From: Tetrastigma voinierianum
Taxonomy: Eukaryota; Streptophyta; Magnoliopsida; Vitales; Vitaceae
Direction: 5' to 3'
Length of the DNA stretch: 64,000 bases
Assembly (NCBI GenBank): GCA_016808115.1
Contig: JAEQBH010003871.1
Span: 186,001-250,000, forward strand
The notes under the pieces were generated by a model. That model saw only the letters and a program-made list of their open reading frames with translations, did not search any database and was not told the DNA's origin. The translations under genes were made by a program, and so were the position numbers. Below are positions 1 through 11,404 of the stretch, one piece after another (positions within the stretch are counted from its first letter, which is position 1; each line of letters begins with the position of its first letter).

Positions 1-189
1 CGGTCCCGTCTGGTTCTCACTGGTAGGTCTAGTTTGAGTCGGCGAGTTCTTTAGATAGCCCTAGGGGTTGTGTCCACCTCCCTGTCGCCATTCCGAGCTT
101 AGTTCCCACAAAGGCATCCCGTGCGTCGACCCATTGTCTAGGCCACCCTGCAGGGCCACCTGCACTAATAGCCCCTGCACTCCCAGTGT

Positions 190-835
190 TTAGGCCGCCT
201 GTATTCGCCTCTCGCACCTATGTCGGGTAAGCGCGGTTGCCCGCAAACGGGTCGGGCCGCTGAGGAACTGACCAATTTCCGACATCACGAAATTTGTCAA
301 TGAAGGTGCTGTTGATCGGTTTGGCACTATATGTAAGAATCGGTCCTTTATCAAGGAAAAGGGCTTCCACCACCTCGACGATTTCTTCCGCAAGACCATT
401 GCGACCAAGGGATGGCGCTATGTCAACCACCTCGTCCAGCTGCGATGAGTGTGGAAGCACCTTACGCCAACCTCGCCTCCCACCGCCGCCAAAAAGGTCC
501 GGTGCGTGGTGTGCTGGTGACTTCGCCACGAGTCTATCAACCAGCTTCTATATCTAATTCGGCCCCCGAGTTTTGACGGCGGCGAGATTCGACTACCCCG
601 AGGTCATCCGGGTTTTGACCAACGGGCGCGGTGAGTGGAAGCTAAACAATGAAGGGCACGCAGTGCACTTTAAGGCCAAGCATTTGGCCTATATTCCTAA
701 GGTATGGCATCACTTCATTACGTCGCGTCTCATTCCGACGACGAACGTGTGTGAATTGACCGCCAAGCGTGCCCTGCTCAACTACGCCATCATCCGTGAT
801 ATCCCTTTGATGTCAAGGTGATGCCATCTCATAAC
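190..835 (+). pseudogene. PF20167-type (putative plant transposon protein) ORF remnant
   Basis: This is a broken reading frame of the plant-specific domain often annotated as putative plant transposon protein (Transposase_32). Readable pieces in shifted frames are a segment around 310-450 containing KGFHHLDDFFRKTIATKGW, then 573-821 with VWHHFITSRLIPTTNVCE followed by an AKRALLNYAI helix. The second half is the diagnostic HFI.SRL.PTT..... .. RALL.YAI pattern of this family. The same two pieces recur in the same order on the minus strand at 17640-18480, which supports a real ancestral gene. The molecular function of the family is not known to me. It sits downstream of gag in these Athila-like elements. 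A stop and at least two shifts separate the pieces. Confidence 0.7.
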
Positions 836-1392
836 TGGACTAAAATGAACCCGGGCACCCTTTCATATATGGTTTATGCAGCGCCGCTAGGTGCCTCTTA
901 GAGGATAATGAGGTGTGGATACAATCCCATTAAGGTTATATCGGGTCAAGCTGCAATAAACCGGGGTGTACCACGACCTGAGGGGATATACAACTCGGGC
1001 CATGAGCCCTCGGACGAGGATGAGCTCCACAAGTATCAGGCTCGTTTTGGCTTCCCGGGCGATCCCTAGGGTGACGCCGGGCAGTCCTCCCATCACCCAC
1101 CACCACCACCACAAATAGACCGGTGGTCCGGCCGCCTCCCACCCCGATCTGGGAGGACTCGTGCTCGCTCCACCGACCGTCACGCCTTTGGGACGAGAAA
1201 CAGAGCAACGAGTCCTCATTACCCAGACACGGAGGCCCTTCTGCCGACATGCATACGTCCCGCTAAACTAGGCTAGCTATTCTCTTAATCGCTAGCCCCT
1301 CCAGCCTAACGCCAAATACTGGCACTCCACCGTACCACCGCCACCACCACCGCAGTGACACGACCGACCACCAGGGAAGTTTCCTTCACCCT
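836..1392 (+). repeat. Non-coding part of the Athila-like element, left of the insertion of A
   Basis: No coding signal is convincing here. It contains runs of CCACCACCACC around 1093-1112 and 1338-1352. It ends at ACCCT (1388-1392), which resembles ACTCT (10110-10114) on the far side of element A and is the likely target duplication with one mismatch. Confidence 0.55.
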
Positions 1393-3331
1393 TGTAAGAC
1401 CCGAGAAAATTCAATTTTCTCAAAAAGGGTAAAATCGTAATTTCGGTCAAAAATCAGAAATTTATTTTCTAGATTTCGGATGACAAAACGGATTTCACCG
1501 TTGGAATCTTCTCGCGAAATCTAGCTAGCACGTTGAATTTCGTCACTTCGAGACAATGAAAGGACACGCTGAGGCATCGCTTCGTGCCAAAACGATATTC
1601 GATATGAAAAAAGTCACATATAACACGTACTCATGTACCATAAATGGCATGAGTAGAGAAATGATGAAAATGGATGGTCGAGATAGTGCCAAATGTCGAA
1701 AATCCAAGCTTAGGGACATAATGATCATTATTTAAATTCTTAAGTTAGAAAAAGACAAAACAACTAAAGTGATTGTCTCCTTCAAATTGAAAAGGCCAAC
1801 AAAAACGTGCGTGGGAGGGGAGACTTACAGTGGCTATGGGTTTGAAGGTTTTAGAGAGAGAGAGAGAGACTTCTCTCTAAAATACTGGGCGATCCGACCG
1901 TCGAAATTCGTCGAGACAAGAAGGAAAGACGTTCTACGCGGCGAGGCCTACGCGTGGACTCCGATTTTGGGAGTTTTCGTCAAACTCCGAGAGGTAGGAG
2001 TTTCATCCTACTTGGGTTTTACACTTTATTTAAGTGTTATGATGTTCGTTGGTATGAGGCCTTGAATGCCGGCTTGATCACCCCCAAAACTCGGGACCGA
2101 ATTATTGAAATTTTGGGAGCCACGGAGCAGCCCGTAAAAGTTTTATAGGTCAAGCTTGGGTTGTTAATTGCGGAAATTTATGCTATAAATCATGTGTCAA
2201 TTTGTATAAGGCCGGTCATGGAAATTCGGGTTCACAAAGTGAACCGATGATTGGTGATTTGCCGGGAACAATAACCCGAGGGTTTCATTGTTCATAGGAA
2301 TAGTGTCTATAAAATATTTTTTGTGAAAATGTGTCGGGTTGAGTAATTCAACCGAATTGTTCGTGTTTGATGATTAACCCAAGTGAGCTAATTTTTGTGT
2401 AATGGAATGTGAAATTACATAACATGCTTGTGTGATTTAAATTATGTAATATATGCATGATTATATTTGCATGTGTTATGTAATTGTAAATGGAATTGAC
2501 ATCATGGCATTCCATAGCACTGGGCACCCTAGAAAAATTATGAGTGCATGAGGTGATTCTAGAGAGAATGGTTTAGGGTTGACTAAATAATAATAATTAT
2601 CTGAGGGTAGTCCATATAAAATATCAACCGTCTGAAGTCGCCCAATTGATATATCCGGGAGGGTAGTCCACCAAATATAACATCTTAGTCGGTCCACTAC
2701 TTATATCGGAGGGTATCCACAACAATAACAAATATCTTTGTTAAAATAAGGTTTCTCATACGTGGCTTAGGCAAGCGTGAGGGAGTCTGAAGACTCCTGG
2801 ATATGAGTTGAGCATGCAGACATTCAAGTAGATCACACATTTACTTGAATGTTTGCTTTCATTGGAGCATTGCATATACACTCAGTGGAGAGTACCCATT
2901 TGTGGTGATTCCACCATCGAGCATTAGCTCACCTTGTCGGGAACATATTTTTCGTGCACAGAGCGTGACGAGGAGACGACTCACTATAGAGGCCGAGTTC
3001 GAGAAGAGCCAAGTTGTGGCTTTGTTACCATTATGTATACATGTATTAGAATTTTAGAATTTTAATATGTGTTGTATAAGAGTAAACTTTTGACTCTTGA
3101 AACTGTTGGATATAGTTGATTTACATTGATGATGAGTATTGTAGTATGGGCCCAAGAGGCCGTTTTTTTTCATGTGATTGATGTTGGGACAGGTTTTGTA
3201 CAGGTTATGTATCCCGGGTAGTGCTCCCGCATAAAGGAGACTCGCTCCGATTGTGGGAGAAATGCCCGTCACCCGACATTCACGAGTGTTTCGCATGATC
3301 TGCAGTCAACTAATTCCTGCTCGGCATCATA
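1393..3331 (+). repeat. 5' LTR of element A
   Basis: It starts TGTAAGACCCGAG and pairs along its length with 8159-10109. Matching landmarks include the CGGATTTCACC segment, a GA-repeat (about 1853-1869), the stretch ACGCGGCGAGGCCTACGCG, the TTACACTTTATTTAAGTG promoter-like stretch and the end near GGCATCATA. The sequence after 3331 may be a degraded tRNA-Met type primer site followed by CCTAGGGCTTCGAGG. Confidence 0.85.
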
Positions 3332-3869
3332 CTGACATCGTAGACAGTATACAACTACCTAGGGCTTCGAGGATTCGGGGCTTAGCCATAGTCTTGGAGA
3401 TAAGAACATCACCACCAAAGCGGTTCGATGTCGAAATGAGAGGTATGAGATTACCTAGGAAATCACGGGACAAAACTAGGACACTGCATGCACGTGTTTG
3501 GTGTGTTTTGTGTGATTTGATGAATTAGGTGTTGATGTGTGATCATGTAAATGTTGTGAATGTTTGTGTGACAAATTATGGAGTTTTACAGTGAGTAAAA
3601 CTTGAAAAAGAAAATGAAGAAAATAAATTTCATAAATTTATTTGGGTTAGAGGTGAAGAAAATTATTTTTAAGGTTTTACAGTGTAAAACTGAAGAAAAT
3701 TGAATAAAATAAATGTTTATACATTTATTTGAGGATTCTGGAAAATGAAAAAAAAAAAGGTATATATATATATATATTCTTTTTTAGTGTTTTCAAGTAG
3801 CTGGAAATGTGGAAAAAAAAATGTAATGAAAAACGAATTTTTTTTTTTCAGGAAATGAATTGGGCTACT

Positions 3870-4105
3870 GCCCAAATTGTATTGCAAGATTTGAAGTGTA
3901 TTGTGACTTAAAGTGAAATAGGCTGCTAAGAGGAATTGTATCAAGTAATACACTTAATCAGACGCAACCTCAAAAAGGCTAGGCTCTTGTATTGCGGAGA
4001 AGGAAAGGCTTGAGTGGTTGAGGGATTGTATTGCAACATACCCCTTGGTGTATTGTGACCAGGGAAGCTTGAGGAAGGCCAATTGTATCGCAATACAATA
4101 GGCGG
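3870..4105 (+). repeat. Array of TGTATTGCAATACA-like palindromic words
   Basis: About seven irregularly spaced occurrences of TGTATTGC or TGTATCGC and their complements lie between the 5' LTR and gag (near 3877, 3896, 3936, 3987, 4025, 4049, 4083). The best is TTGTATCGCAATACAA at 4083-4098. The interspersed wording (GGCTTGAG, GAGGAAGGC) resembles the GTCGCGAC array of element E at 49610-50390. Confidence 0.6.
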
Positions 4106-4569
4106 ATTAGGACTGGCGTCATCGGGCGCGCGCGGGCTTGCAGCGAGGCCGGCGCCAGCGCAGTCGAGAAGCAACGCGACTGCGGCAAGACTGGGCGTGT
4201 TGCTAATAACAGTCGCGGCACTTGGTGCACTAAATTGCTGGATCTGGCCACCAAGATCGTTCTAGTCAATTTTTGGACACTGTTCATCGCAATATTTTTT
4301 CAAATTTTTTTTTATTTAAATTAAATTAAAATAAAATAAAATCAAACAAAAGGGGACAAAATTTTGAAAAAAAAATGAAAATTTCGAAAATAAAATTTTT
4401 GTTGATAAATATGATTTAATATATCGATAAATAGTCTTGCATTGCTTTCAGAATGGACTTGAAATATACACATATTCTGCGGTATGAATAGTGTCTCTCG
4501 GGTCGTACTTATGCCTTGTAGATATCAGATTGTATTTAATCGTCGTTGAAATTGTGTAGATGGTTAATG

Positions 4570-4990
4570 TAGGACGAGGACGAGGCGCTCCACTGGTGAT
4601 CGTCGCACCACTGCATTTTGATGTGCCTCATGAGGCCGGGAGGCACGCGCTGGGCCAAGTATCGCACGTGTTAGCGCATCAGTCGTGGAGGTCCTAGTAA
4701 CCTTTAGTTTAGGAGCATCATCCTCCGACATTCACTGTGGGAGAGATCCGATGGTGGTAGACCATTGGTTCATACAGACGAGAAGGTAAGCTTGGGAGGC
4801 TATGGAGATTACCTCCGACACTATTAGATTAGGACTAGCCAGACCCACCAGAAAGTGAGGCCCAAATACTTGAAATGGGCAAGGACCCTGTAGATCTTAG
4901 AGGAGCTTCTTGTGTGAGTTCTACCCTAGGGATTAGGCGAGAATAAGGATGATATGTCGGGAGGGTTACAGCTGGAGATCTCGCACTCTA
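4570..4990 (+). pseudogene. gag remnant of element A
   Basis: Readable pieces of a Ty3/gypsy capsid region (Retrotrans_gag type) run from about 4690 to 4930. One contains HWFIQTEKV and a following EAMEITSDTIRLGLA-like helix. Another frame has a WARTL piece before a CEFYPRD-like motif. This corresponds to the conserved W.......F........W..F...F of plant gag. Several shifts and stops break it. The rest of gag, the zinc knuckle and the protease cannot be followed and appear deleted before about 5180, where the pre-RT linker begins. Confidence 0.55.
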
Positions 4991-5179
4991 CTCACGCTGG
5001 ACCCGAGGATCATGGACATGTCGAAGTTCGGAGGTCATCCTAGGGATGGATCACCGACAACATGTGGTCGCATCGACGTGGAGCGTAGGGCTACCGCCAC
5101 ACAGATGGTACTCCATGTGGGTATTTCAGGGGACAAGCATGATATTTCTGCCCCGCATGCATACGAGTCCGTGTGCTGT

Positions 5180-6600
5180 GGATACTGGGCGGTCATAGCG
5201 AGTCTGATTCTGCAGGACGAGGAGAGACCACTAGATCTACCTCGGTAATTCATGAGTATGTGGATGTTTTTAAGATGAGCTACCCGACTACCTCCACTGA
5301 GGGTCGTGAGACTCAGATCGAAGCTACACTGTACTTCACCCATCTCTATGACTCAAGACAGATGGCACCAACTGAAAGGTGTGAACTCGTGAGTCTAGTT
5401 ACGTGATCTATTGGACAAGGGGTTCATTAGACCGAGCACTTCACCATGGGCGCTCTGGTTTTATTTGTGAAGAAGAAAGACAAGACCCTTCGACGGTGCA
5501 TTGACTACAGGCGCTAAATTGTGGTTACGATCAAGAATCAAAGACTCATTACCGAGAGGATTGATGATTTATTTGATCAACTTGAGAGGAGTGAGTCTAC
5601 TTAAGATAGACCTTTCTCAGACCGGTTACCATCACCGAGGGTTAGGGAGACAGATATCCCTAAGATATGCTAGGACGCCAAGCATGGCACTTTCAGTTTA
5701 CTTGGGTGATGCCTCGATCGACGAATGTGCCACGATTCATGGACCTCATGTGCATAGAGTGTTCCAACCTTATCTGGCATCGCTTTGTCGAGTCTCGGAT
5801 GACATCTTGATCTACTCCTAGTCGCAGGGAGCATGAGTATCACTTGAGGATTGTTTTACAACAGAAGAGACCATCACCACGCTAAGTTCAAGAAGTACGT
5901 GCTTGATTAACGAGGTGAGATTTTGGGACACGTGTGTCGCACGTATGTCACACCCGCAGAAGTGCTGAGGCATATTGGGAGAGATCGAATATCAATCTTC
6001 AAGATACATAGCTCTCGGGATTGGATGGGTATTACAGAGACTGAGAATGGGCTGAAGGTCCATTCGGGGCGTGATCGTGATTTCGCCTACTGACAATGGA
6101 CTCCATGATCGGAACGATCCCGACCATAGAGAGAGAGATCAAGGATGTACTCTGATACTGAGCACTCGTGATGTGGGTCAGCAGGGAGGATTTCTTCTCT
6201 AGTTAGGGAAGAGTGCAAGACTTTTGCTTCACACGAGTTTCAGGATCAGGGCCAGGATTAGGCATGTGAGACCGGATCAGCTCTGCAGACAGGATCCTGT
6301 GACTTGTGACGCTAGCCCCAAGAATGGGTGAGAACAGAGAGAGTAAGGTTCATTCTCCACACCCTCAGTACGGGTCAGAGGAACTAGCCAGCTTCGGTGC
6401 TATACAATCACTCCCAAAGAAGATAGATAGCGAGGGGCCATAGTGTGGGTCAAAGTCATGACGATCGTAGCTGGGCGCAAATGGCGTGGTGGACCTTAGA
6501 GTGGTGTGACCCAGTAGTTGTTGATGTTAGGCTCGACATGGATGAGTCGGCACCATCGATTGTCGCACTCGGGACCCTAGCCTGGTCATTGCACCGACAA
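5180..6600 (+). pseudogene. reverse transcriptase / RNase H remnant of element A
   Basis: From 5180 the linker typical of chromoviruses (DEERPLDLPR, then VIHEYVDVF) leads into RT. Successive pieces in shifted frames include RMAPTE near 5360, CIDYRR near 5498, LKIDLSQTGYHH near 5600, RVFQPYL near 5757 and SDDILIYS near 5796-5820. The last is the catalytic YVDD-box region, with the first residues altered. After it come a FLGLAGYYR-like region and a weak RNase H segment to about 6600. No continuous frame remains, so it cannot encode a working enzyme. Order and spacing fit a Ty3/gypsy pol. Confidence 0.75.
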
Positions 6601-6905
6601 GGCCCTTGATTCGGGGCTTAGAGGTTAAGGCCTTTAGAGAAGCTGCATGGATGTTCTCCTAGGTGTAGGGTGAGAGCCGACCCTTTGAGCAGGTCTGGGA
6701 TTATGAGTGAGAGATCTCCGAGATTCTCGCCATGGTGGACCCCGGATCGGGTGTCACAAGATGGCATTATCGGGCGTTTCGCGGTAGTACGTGAACATCC
6801 CGTCGAGCCTGGGTGGGTGCACTCCAGACGGCCATTCACCACTTCGTGAGCGGGTTGAGTTTGCCTTAGGACTACGTCCAATGAAGACTCATAGTTCGAC
6901 CAGAA
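6600..6905 (+). repeat. Conserved non-pol segment shared with element E
   Basis: This stretch, with GGCTTAGAGG, CTGCATGGATGTTCTCCTAGG and GTGGGTTGAG-like words, is collinear with 51985-52210 of element E and precedes the same minisatellite in both. I cannot assign it to a protein domain. Confidence 0.5.
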
Positions 6906-6969
6906 TTAAAGAGTAATTAAAGTGTGTTGGAAAAAAAAAAAAAGAAAGTGGTATGACCTAAGGCGAATC

Positions 6970-7092
6970 CTGGAGTTATGGTGTAAGAGACCAGGGAGAT
7001 ATCCCGAATTTCTGTGTGGGTGTAAGAGACCCGAGGAGTTATCCGAAATTTCTATGTGAATGCAAGAGGCTCGAAGTGTAAGCCGAAGAGTT
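6970..7092 (+). repeat. GGTGTAAGAGACC minisatellite, about three units
   Basis: Units of roughly 42 bp contain GGTGTAAGAGACC, then GGGAGATATCC or GAGGAGTTATCC, then GAATTTCTGTG. The same unit occurs about eleven times in element E (52310-52790). Confidence 0.7.
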
Positions 7093-7379
7093 ATGTTAAT
7101 CAAGATGAAAACACACTGTCAGGTTATCACGTAGACTTAGAAGCCGAAAGATGTGTGAGCCTGAGTGACTCGAGATTCGATACCTTGGCAATTGCATTGC
7201 GTTGTCGAAATAAGAAGGCTCTGTGATATGGATGTCATACATGACGGACTAAGTCGACGGTCCATTGATTATTGTACGATTGTGACCTTGGGAAGGTCAC
7301 TACACACAATAAGGGTTGTAGGTTACACGCCAGGTGGATTATATACGGTGTGTTGGGAGGACACGCATGAAAGTATATG

Positions 7380-7915
7380 TCTTGGGTTATAAGGGTAGAG
7401 GAGCATTTGCCCTTAGTGGAATTCACCTACAACAATAGTTATCAGGCGAGTATACAAATGGCACCATATGTGGCATTGTATGGGAGGCCATGTAGATTAC
7501 CGTTATGATTGGACCGAGATGGAAGAGAGCTCCATCACGGGTCCTGATATGATTAGAGACACCTCTGAGAAGGTGAGCTTGATACGACAGCGTCTTCTCA
7601 CGGCTCAGGGCCGACAGAAGAGCTATGCAGATGTACGACGTCGAGATTGGTGATCACGTCTTCTTGAAGGTGATGCCTAAGAGAGGAGTGGTTGATTCGT
7701 GTTTGAGGAAGTTATCGCCGAGGTTCATCAGCCCTTCTCGAGATACTCGAGAGGTAGCACCGTTGCGCACGTACATGACGCCCAAACATGTCGTGTCCAC
7801 AAGGTGTTTCATGTCTACATGCTCCTATATACGCCGATCCACCATGTGGTGGATCGGGGATAGATCGAGGTCGACATTGACGACCGAGAGTGGACCAAGA
7901 TGTATTTGATAATGG
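7380..7915 (+). pseudogene. integrase C-terminal remnant of element A
   Basis: Pieces in order are HLPLVEFTYNNSYQASIQMA near 7404-7462 (the end of the integrase core), LYGRPCRLP, then a segment at 7520-7700 with QGRQKSYADVRRRDW, DHVFLKVMPKRGV and the LSPRFI start of the GPY/F-type module, ending near 7915. The catalytic D,D(35)E core is not found upstream and seems deleted. Frames shift several times. This is the usual last part of a chromovirus polyprotein before the purine tract at 8151. Confidence 0.75.
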
Positions 7916-8158
7916 ATCGTTTTACGACGCAATATTCGTGAGGTTAGTAAGGAAAGCGGTTTAATTATGGAGTAGAGGAGTCCGCTGTGGAGCCGAGACG
8001 GCGCGCCACATATCTCTTCGCTTAGCACGGCCGTGACGCAGCTTCTACTGCTATCAATTAACGTACGAAGTTACATGCATGGTAGTGTGCACGCTGCATG
8101 CGCATGTGAGTGATGGGACGGTCCGGAATTTCGGATGAAATTCCTTTAAGGAGGGAGA

Positions 8159-10109
8159 TCAGAAGACCCAAGAAAATTCACTTTCTTAAAAAGAGAAATC
8201 GTAATTTCGATCAAAATCCAAAATTTATTCCCTGTATCTCGGATGACAAACGGATTTCACCATTGGAATCGCCTCAAATCTAGTTAGCACGTCGAATTTC
8301 ACAAATCTCGAGACGGAAAGCACATCGCTGAGGCATCGCGGTTTCTCGTGCCGAAACGATATTCGATATGACAAAAGTAACATATAACACGTACTCATGC
8401 GCCATAAATGACATGAGTATAGAAATGATGAAAATGGACGGCCGAGATAGTGCTAAATGTCGAAAATCCAAGCTTAGGGACATAATGGTCATTATTTAAA
8501 TTCTTAAGTTAGAAAAATAAAACAAATTAGCGTGATTGTCTCCCTTCAAATTGAAAAGGCCAACAAAAACGTATGGGAGGAGACTTACAAAGGGTTATGT
8601 GGGTTTGAAGGTTTTGGGAGAGAGAGAGAGACTTTCTAAACATCAAGGCGATCCGACCGCCTAATTCTTCGAGACAAGAAGGAAAGACGTTCTACGCGGC
8701 GAGGCCTACGCGTGGACTCCGATTTTGGGAGTTTTCGTCAAACTCCGAGAGGTAGGGGTTTTATCCTACTTGGGTTTTACACTTTATTTAAGTGTTATAT
8801 GATGTTTTGCTATATGAAGCCCTGAACTGAAACGTTGATCGGTCCCAAAACTGACCGACTGAAATTTTTAGAAAGCCATGGAGCAACCCGTACGCTTTAT
8901 AAAGCTGCCTGGGTTGTTAATTGCGGAAATTTATGCTATAAATCATGTGTTGGTTTGTATGGGCGGCCGAAAATGGTCAGGAATTGCTCACAAAGTGAAC
9001 CGATGATCGGTGATTCGCCGAACAAGAACTCCGGTGGTTTCACCGCTCATGTGAATGTTCACAAAATATTTTTTGAAAATGTGCTTGGCCGGTAATTCAA
9101 ATCAAATTGCCGTTATTACGACAAATTTGTTGAAGCAATTTCGTGTAATGGAATGTGAAATTACATAACATGTTTGTGTGATTTAAATTGCGTGAATATA
9201 TGCATGATTATATATATATTTGAATGTGTTATAGAATTGTAATGGAATTGGCATCATGTGCATTCCATATGCACCAAGCACCCTAAAATAGAGTGAGTGT
9301 ACGATAAGGATTCTAGAGAGAATGGTTTCGAGGATTGACTAAATAATATTAATTATCTGGAGTGGCAAACCATATAAAATATCAACCGGTCGAGTCGGCC
9401 CAATTGATATATCCGGGAGGGTAGTCCACCAAATATAACATCTAGAGTCGGTCCACTACTTACATTCAGGGTAGTCCACAAATAATAACAAATATCTTTG
9501 TTAAAAATAAGGCTCACACGGCTTAGGCAAGTGCGAGTGAGTCTAGCGAGACTCTGATACGAATGTGAAGATGCAGACATCTGGCAAAGATCACGCATTT
9601 ACTTGAATGTTTGTTTTCATTGGAGCATTGCATATACACTTAGGTGGAGAGTAGCCCATTTGTAGATTCCACTACTCGGTTAATTAGCTCAATTGGTTGA
9701 AATGGAACATATTTTTCTGTGCATGTGGAGCGCACGAGGAGACGGCCCATCAAGGTAGGCCGAGTCCGGCAAGAAAGCCTGGGTTGGTGGGCTTTGTTAC
9801 CATTAATGTATACATGTAGGCTAGGAATTTTAGAATTTTAATATGTCGTATAAGAGTAAACTTTCGACTCTTTGAAACTGGATATAGTTGGTTTACATTG
9901 GACATGAGTATTGGTAGTATACCAAGAGGTCGTTTTTTTCATGTGATTGATGTCAGGGATTGTGTTTTCAGGTAGGTTATATCCCTGCAGAGCTCCCACA
10001 AAGAAGACCTCCGCCTGATTTCGGTGGAGAAATGCTCCGTCACCCACATTCACGAGTGTTTCCGCGGTTGATCGGGTAGTCAATGGACCCCTGCTTCGGG
10101 GGCGTCACA
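8159..10109 (+). repeat. 3' LTR of element A
   Basis: It pairs with 1393-3331. It is preceded by the purine tract GGAGGGAGA (8151-8158) and ends GGCGTCACA. The first bases (TCAGAAGACCC) are a mutated form of TGTAAGACCC. Confidence 0.85.
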
Positions 10110-11404
10110 ACTCTCTCCCTGCTTTTATGCCCGGGGACACCGGTCACATCCGGTTCGGGGGGGTGTGGGGCAGATCTAAGCTTTTGTTCTGGCTGGCATA
10201 ATCTAGACGGGCGGCCGTTGCTTGTGATTTCATTTAGTCGACTTTAGTTTATGCTCTGCGTATATTAGTATGCCGAAGCCCTCAGGTGGAGTTTATGTTT
10301 TTGTTTTTGGTAGGTCATTTCTCTGTTTAGTTGTTTCTAGTCAACAGAGTCCCTGCGATTAGATATGCTGATTGTAGAATGTTTGTAGTGTATGCAAGCG
10401 TGATGCCATGCTTGAGAGTCGAGATCTCGACCGAGTCCACTCATCATGGACAGTAGATTACAAATCCGTAAAGGATCCGTAGGGTGCTCGATGCTCGAGG
10501 AATCAAATAATAGGTAGTGGTGGCATGTTGAATCACCTCCGGATATTCAAGAAACTATTTCAACGAGCCTATCACACTCACACGATGACCCTAGGTATGC
10601 CTAGCGCCGAAATGGCCACATGTTCAACGAACCCCGGGAGTCTCTAAACACCAAAGTGATGGACACCCAAACAGTGAGATCAGCCGAAACCCAAACAAAA
10701 AAAAAAAGAGTATGAAGAAACATAGAATAAATATGGATTCTCCAACGAACCCTGGGCACAGCCGAGGGCCTTCAGCCCAATGCCCCGAGCCAACTGGGCG
10801 GAGTCATCGACTTCACCGCCCTGCTGTGGGACAGAAGATGGAAGTTTCCTACAGCATAGGGCCCTTAGGTTTAGTTGAGTACCTGGTATGACGTTTAGGG
10901 AATGGAATGCCTGTGCCTTAACCCAACCGGTGGGAGTCACCAAATTGATCCAAGTACATGAACACTTATAGCATATACTACGGCACTAGTTTTTATTTTA
11001 TACAGTATGTTAATGAATTAAAACAAAAGGTCTTATCCTTCCGTAGTTAGCCCCAACTAGGGTGAGTCAACTCAAGTTTGGGGCCGCCAAATCTCAAGGG
11101 TATACACTGGGGGAGGTCATTTATTCAATGCACATAGGGTCCTTTGGGAAAGGTTATTGAATACTCTAGGTCACACTGTCAACTCGTGACCGAGTTCAAA
11201 CAAATTCTTTCGAAAGTCAAACACTCCTATGGATCACCTGAAATTCGAACTAAAGGTAAGAGTGTGAGTCGGTCCATTTTAATCCTTTGTCTATTAGCAT
11301 GTGCATCACAATCCTAGTGTTAGATTATAGCATGGAAGCTTGTGTGTCCTGCTTAGAAATGTCACTTGCTCGGGGCAAGCAAGAAGCCAAGCTTAGAGAG
11401 AAAG
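10110..11404 (+). repeat. 3' internal non-coding region of the Athila-like element
   Basis: It is collinear with the minus strand of 17300-15941. Shared landmarks are TTCGGGGGGGTG (10153-10164), CCTATCACACTCACAC (10569-10584), TGGACACCC, GGAGGTCATTTATT, CACATAGGG and CTTGCTCGGGGCAAGCAAG (11368-11386). No ORF is convincing. A purine-rich AGAGAGAAAGGAGG (11395-11408) before the LTR may be its polypurine tract. Confidence 0.65.

Larger units (their letters stand above)
1393..10109 (+). mobile_element. Ty3/gypsy chromovirus-like LTR retrotransposon (element A), complete but decayed
   Basis: Two direct repeats of about 1.94 and 1.95 kb bound an internal region with gag, reverse transcriptase, RNase H and integrase C-terminal remnants in gag-PR-RT-RH-IN order, as in Metaviridae of plants. 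The RT wording and the TGTAAGACCCGAG-type LTR start suggest the Tekay/Del group. A purine tract (8151-8158) precedes the 3' LTR. The flanks ACCCT/ACTCT are a probable 5-bp target duplication. Protease and the integrase core look deleted. It is inserted into the Athila-like element. Confidence 0.85.

Noticed and set aside
887..1219. Minus-strand frame with a Trp run and plus-strand CCACCACC runs as a His-rich protein
   Set aside because: A simple CCA/CAC repeat within the non-coding part of an Athila-like element explains it.
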